Below, piece by piece: positions 5,424-6,445 of a DNA stretch of 6,445 nt. The DNA is taken from positions 1 through 6,445 of the forward strand of contig JAYTGN010000106.1 in the NCBI GenBank assembly GCA_043733485.1. The letters are read 5' to 3'. The translations under genes and the position numbers were made by a program. The stretch is from Urbifossiella sp043733485 (GTDB lineage: Bacteria; Planctomycetota; Planctomycetia; Gemmatales; Gemmataceae). Each line of letters opens with the position of its first letter. Position 1 is the first letter of the stretch. The notes under the pieces are model-generated. The model saw only the letters and a list, made by a program, of their open reading frames with translations. It searched no databases and was not told the origin of the DNA.

Positions 5424-5486
5424 TAGCGACCGGCTTGCCGGTCGTCGTGGCATCTCGAACGGAGACGGCCGGCAAGCCGGCCGCTA
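5424..5486. repeat. Composite palindrome: near-perfect 22-bp inverted arms, each a hairpin itself
   Basis: The left arm (5424-5445) and right arm (5465-5486) are reverse complements with two mismatches in 22, around a 19-base spacer. Each arm is also a perfect palindrome: CGACCGGCTTGCCGGTCG (5427-5444 region) and CGGCCGGCAAGCCGGCCG (5466-5483). The mismatches relative to each other are compensated inside each arm, so the small hairpins are preserved while the long pairing is not. The unit lies between the divergent methyltransferase and lysS genes. Its 14-base core recurs at 186-199. It has the same design as the repeat at 3066-3126 but unrelated sequence. Confidence 0.88.
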
Positions 5487-5512
5487 TATGTCAGCCGTCC
5501 CGAGGCCTGGGA

Positions 5513-5518
5513 TATACC
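5513..5518 (+). promoter_or_regulatory. Candidate -10 box of lysS
   Basis: TATACC in the context GATATACCCTAAG resembles a sigma-70 -10 element and lies just right of the palindromic repeat. Transcription from it would start near 5525, which would make the ATG at 5524 unusable and favour the ATG at 5551 with a leader of about 26 bases. No convincing -35 is seen at the expected distance, so this is a weak call. Confidence 0.3.
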
Positions 5519-5550
5519 CTAAGATGAACGTACCGCGAAACCTGAATTCG

Positions 5551-6445
5551 ATGGGAACTACCGTGGCCGACGAACCGCAAGACCTCGCCGAAGTGCGTGC
5601 CGAGAAACTCCACAAGATCGAAGCCCTCGGCGTCGATCCCTGGGGCCATCGCTTCGACAACACCACACCGATCGGCACCGTCCGCCAGCTGCCCGCGGAG
5701 CCGTTCAGCGATGTGCCCGGACCGAAGGTGCGGGCCGCGGGCCGCGTCGTCCGCTACCGCACCGCCGGCAAACTCTTCTTCCTCGAAATCTGGGACCAGT
5801 CCGGTCGCGTTCAACTGATGCTGCGCATCAACAAGCTCACCGAGACCGAGTGGAAGATCGCCCAACTCATCGACCTCGGCGACCTCATCGGCGTCGACGG
5901 CGAGTTCGGCAAAACCAAGACCGGCGAACTCACCATCCAGGTCGAGAAACTCACCTTCCTCACGAAGTCGCTCGAACCGCACCCGAAGGATGTCTTCGGC
6001 CTCGGCGACACGGAGTTCCGCCTGCGGCACCGCTACCTCGACATGATCTACACGCCCGAAACGCTGACGCGCATCCAGCAGCGCGTGAAGATCGTGTGCA
6101 CGATCCGCAACCACCTCGATGCGCAGGGCTACATCGAAGTCGAAACGCCGACGCTCCACGCCATCGCCGGCGGCGCGGCCGCGCGCCCCTTCGCCACGCA
6201 CCACAATGCCCTCGACATCGACCTGTTCGTGCGCATCGCGCTCGAACTCCCGCTGAAGCGCCTGCTCGTCGGCGGGCTGGAAAAGGTCTACGAGATCGGC
6301 CGGGTCTTCCGCAACGAGGGGATCAGCCCGCGGCACAATCCCGAATTCACGATGCTCGAACTCTACTGCGCCTACGGCGACCTCTTCAGCATCATGGACC
6401 TCACCGAAGGGGTCTTCGCGGCCTGCGTCGATGCCCTCGGACTCG
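5551..6445 (+). CDS. lysS: Lysyl-tRNA synthetase, class II, N-terminal 298 residues (cut by window end)
   Basis: It charges tRNA-Lys with lysine using ATP in the cytoplasm. An N-terminal helix (VRAEKLHKIEALGVDPWG, 15-32) precedes the OB-fold anticodon-binding domain (about 57-145). The catalytic domain then begins with class II motif 1 ending in YIEVETPTL (194-202) and continues through IAGGAAARPFATHHNALD (205-222). Motif 2 is RVFRNEGISPRHNPEFTMLE (251-270), which contains the ATP-contacting arginine. E. coli LysS is 505 residues, so motif 3 and roughly 200 residues lie beyond the window. The frame is open to the last base with no interruption. The ATG at 5551 is preferred because it leaves a short tail before the conserved helix and fits the upstream -10 candidate. 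An ATG at 5524 would add nine residues, and neither has a Shine-Dalgarno. The gene is divergent from the methyltransferase. Confidence 0.95.
   Translation, partial: MGTTVADEPQDLAEVRAEKLHKIEALGVDPWGHRFDNTTPIGTVRQLPAEPFSDVPGPKVRAAGRVVRYRTAGKLFFLEIWDQSGRVQLMLRINKLTETEWKIAQLIDLGDLIGVDGEFGKTKTGELTIQVEKLTFLTKSLEPHPKDVFGLGDTEFRLRHRYLDMIYTPETLTRIQQRVKIVCTIRNHLDAQGYIEVETPTLHAIAGGAAARPFATHHNALDIDLFVRIALELPLKRLLVGGLEKVYEIGRVFRNEGISPRHNPEFTMLELYCAYGDLFSIMDLTEGVFAACVDALGL

Noticed and set aside
5488..5550. lysS start at the ATG at 5488 inside the repeat
   Set aside because: The frame is open there, but it would begin within the palindrome, adds residues not expected in LysS, and would lie upstream of the -10 candidate.

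Overview
The window looks like chromosomal DNA from a member of the Planctomycetota, most likely of the Gemmata-like branch. The support is indirect: high G+C; a 16S rRNA 3' end followed by its own terminator instead of a tRNA/23S spacer; a signal peptidase I with a zinc ribbon and a large extra domain, an architecture I associate with planctomycetes; weak Shine-Dalgarno signals in front of most genes; and dispersed palindromic repeats. Only 24 bases of 16S are present, so genus is not assignable from this window.

Layout. The extreme left edge is the 3' end of 16S rRNA (+ strand) with its anti-Shine-Dalgarno, followed by a strong intrinsic terminator at 126-157 and a short GC-rich palindrome. 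Bases 158-540 hold no intact conserved gene. They do contain, on the minus strand, the start of a secreted-protein gene (promoter-like -10, SD, ATG, signal peptide) whose mature part breaks off after about 35 residues. From 541 to 5408 all genes lie on the minus strand. In transcription order they are a SAM-dependent methyltransferase, a membrane-anchored ComEA-like helix-hairpin-helix protein, a Mn-type superoxide dismutase, a 34-residue hydrophobic peptide, an aldo/keto reductase and signal peptidase I. The methyltransferase and ComEA-like genes are nearly contiguous, as are sodA and the small peptide, so these are probable co-transcribed pairs. From 5551 a lysyl-tRNA synthetase gene reads rightward and runs out of the window.

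The intergenic spaces hold two composite palindromes of the same design but different sequence (3066-3126 and 5424-5486). Each is a pair of long inverted arms, and each arm is itself a hairpin. Each sits 11-15 bases upstream of a minus-strand start codon. A 14-base core of the second one recurs near the 16S terminator (186-199), so these are probably dispersed genomic repeats of REP/BIME type.

The genes are mostly housekeeping (rRNA, tRNA charging, protein export processing, oxidative-stress defence, DNA uptake or binding) and do not form one pathway. I see no defence island, prophage, CRISPR array or biosynthetic cluster. The points most worth a second look are the signal peptidase architecture, the nested palindromic repeats, the decayed secreted-protein gene and the unlinked 16S gene.
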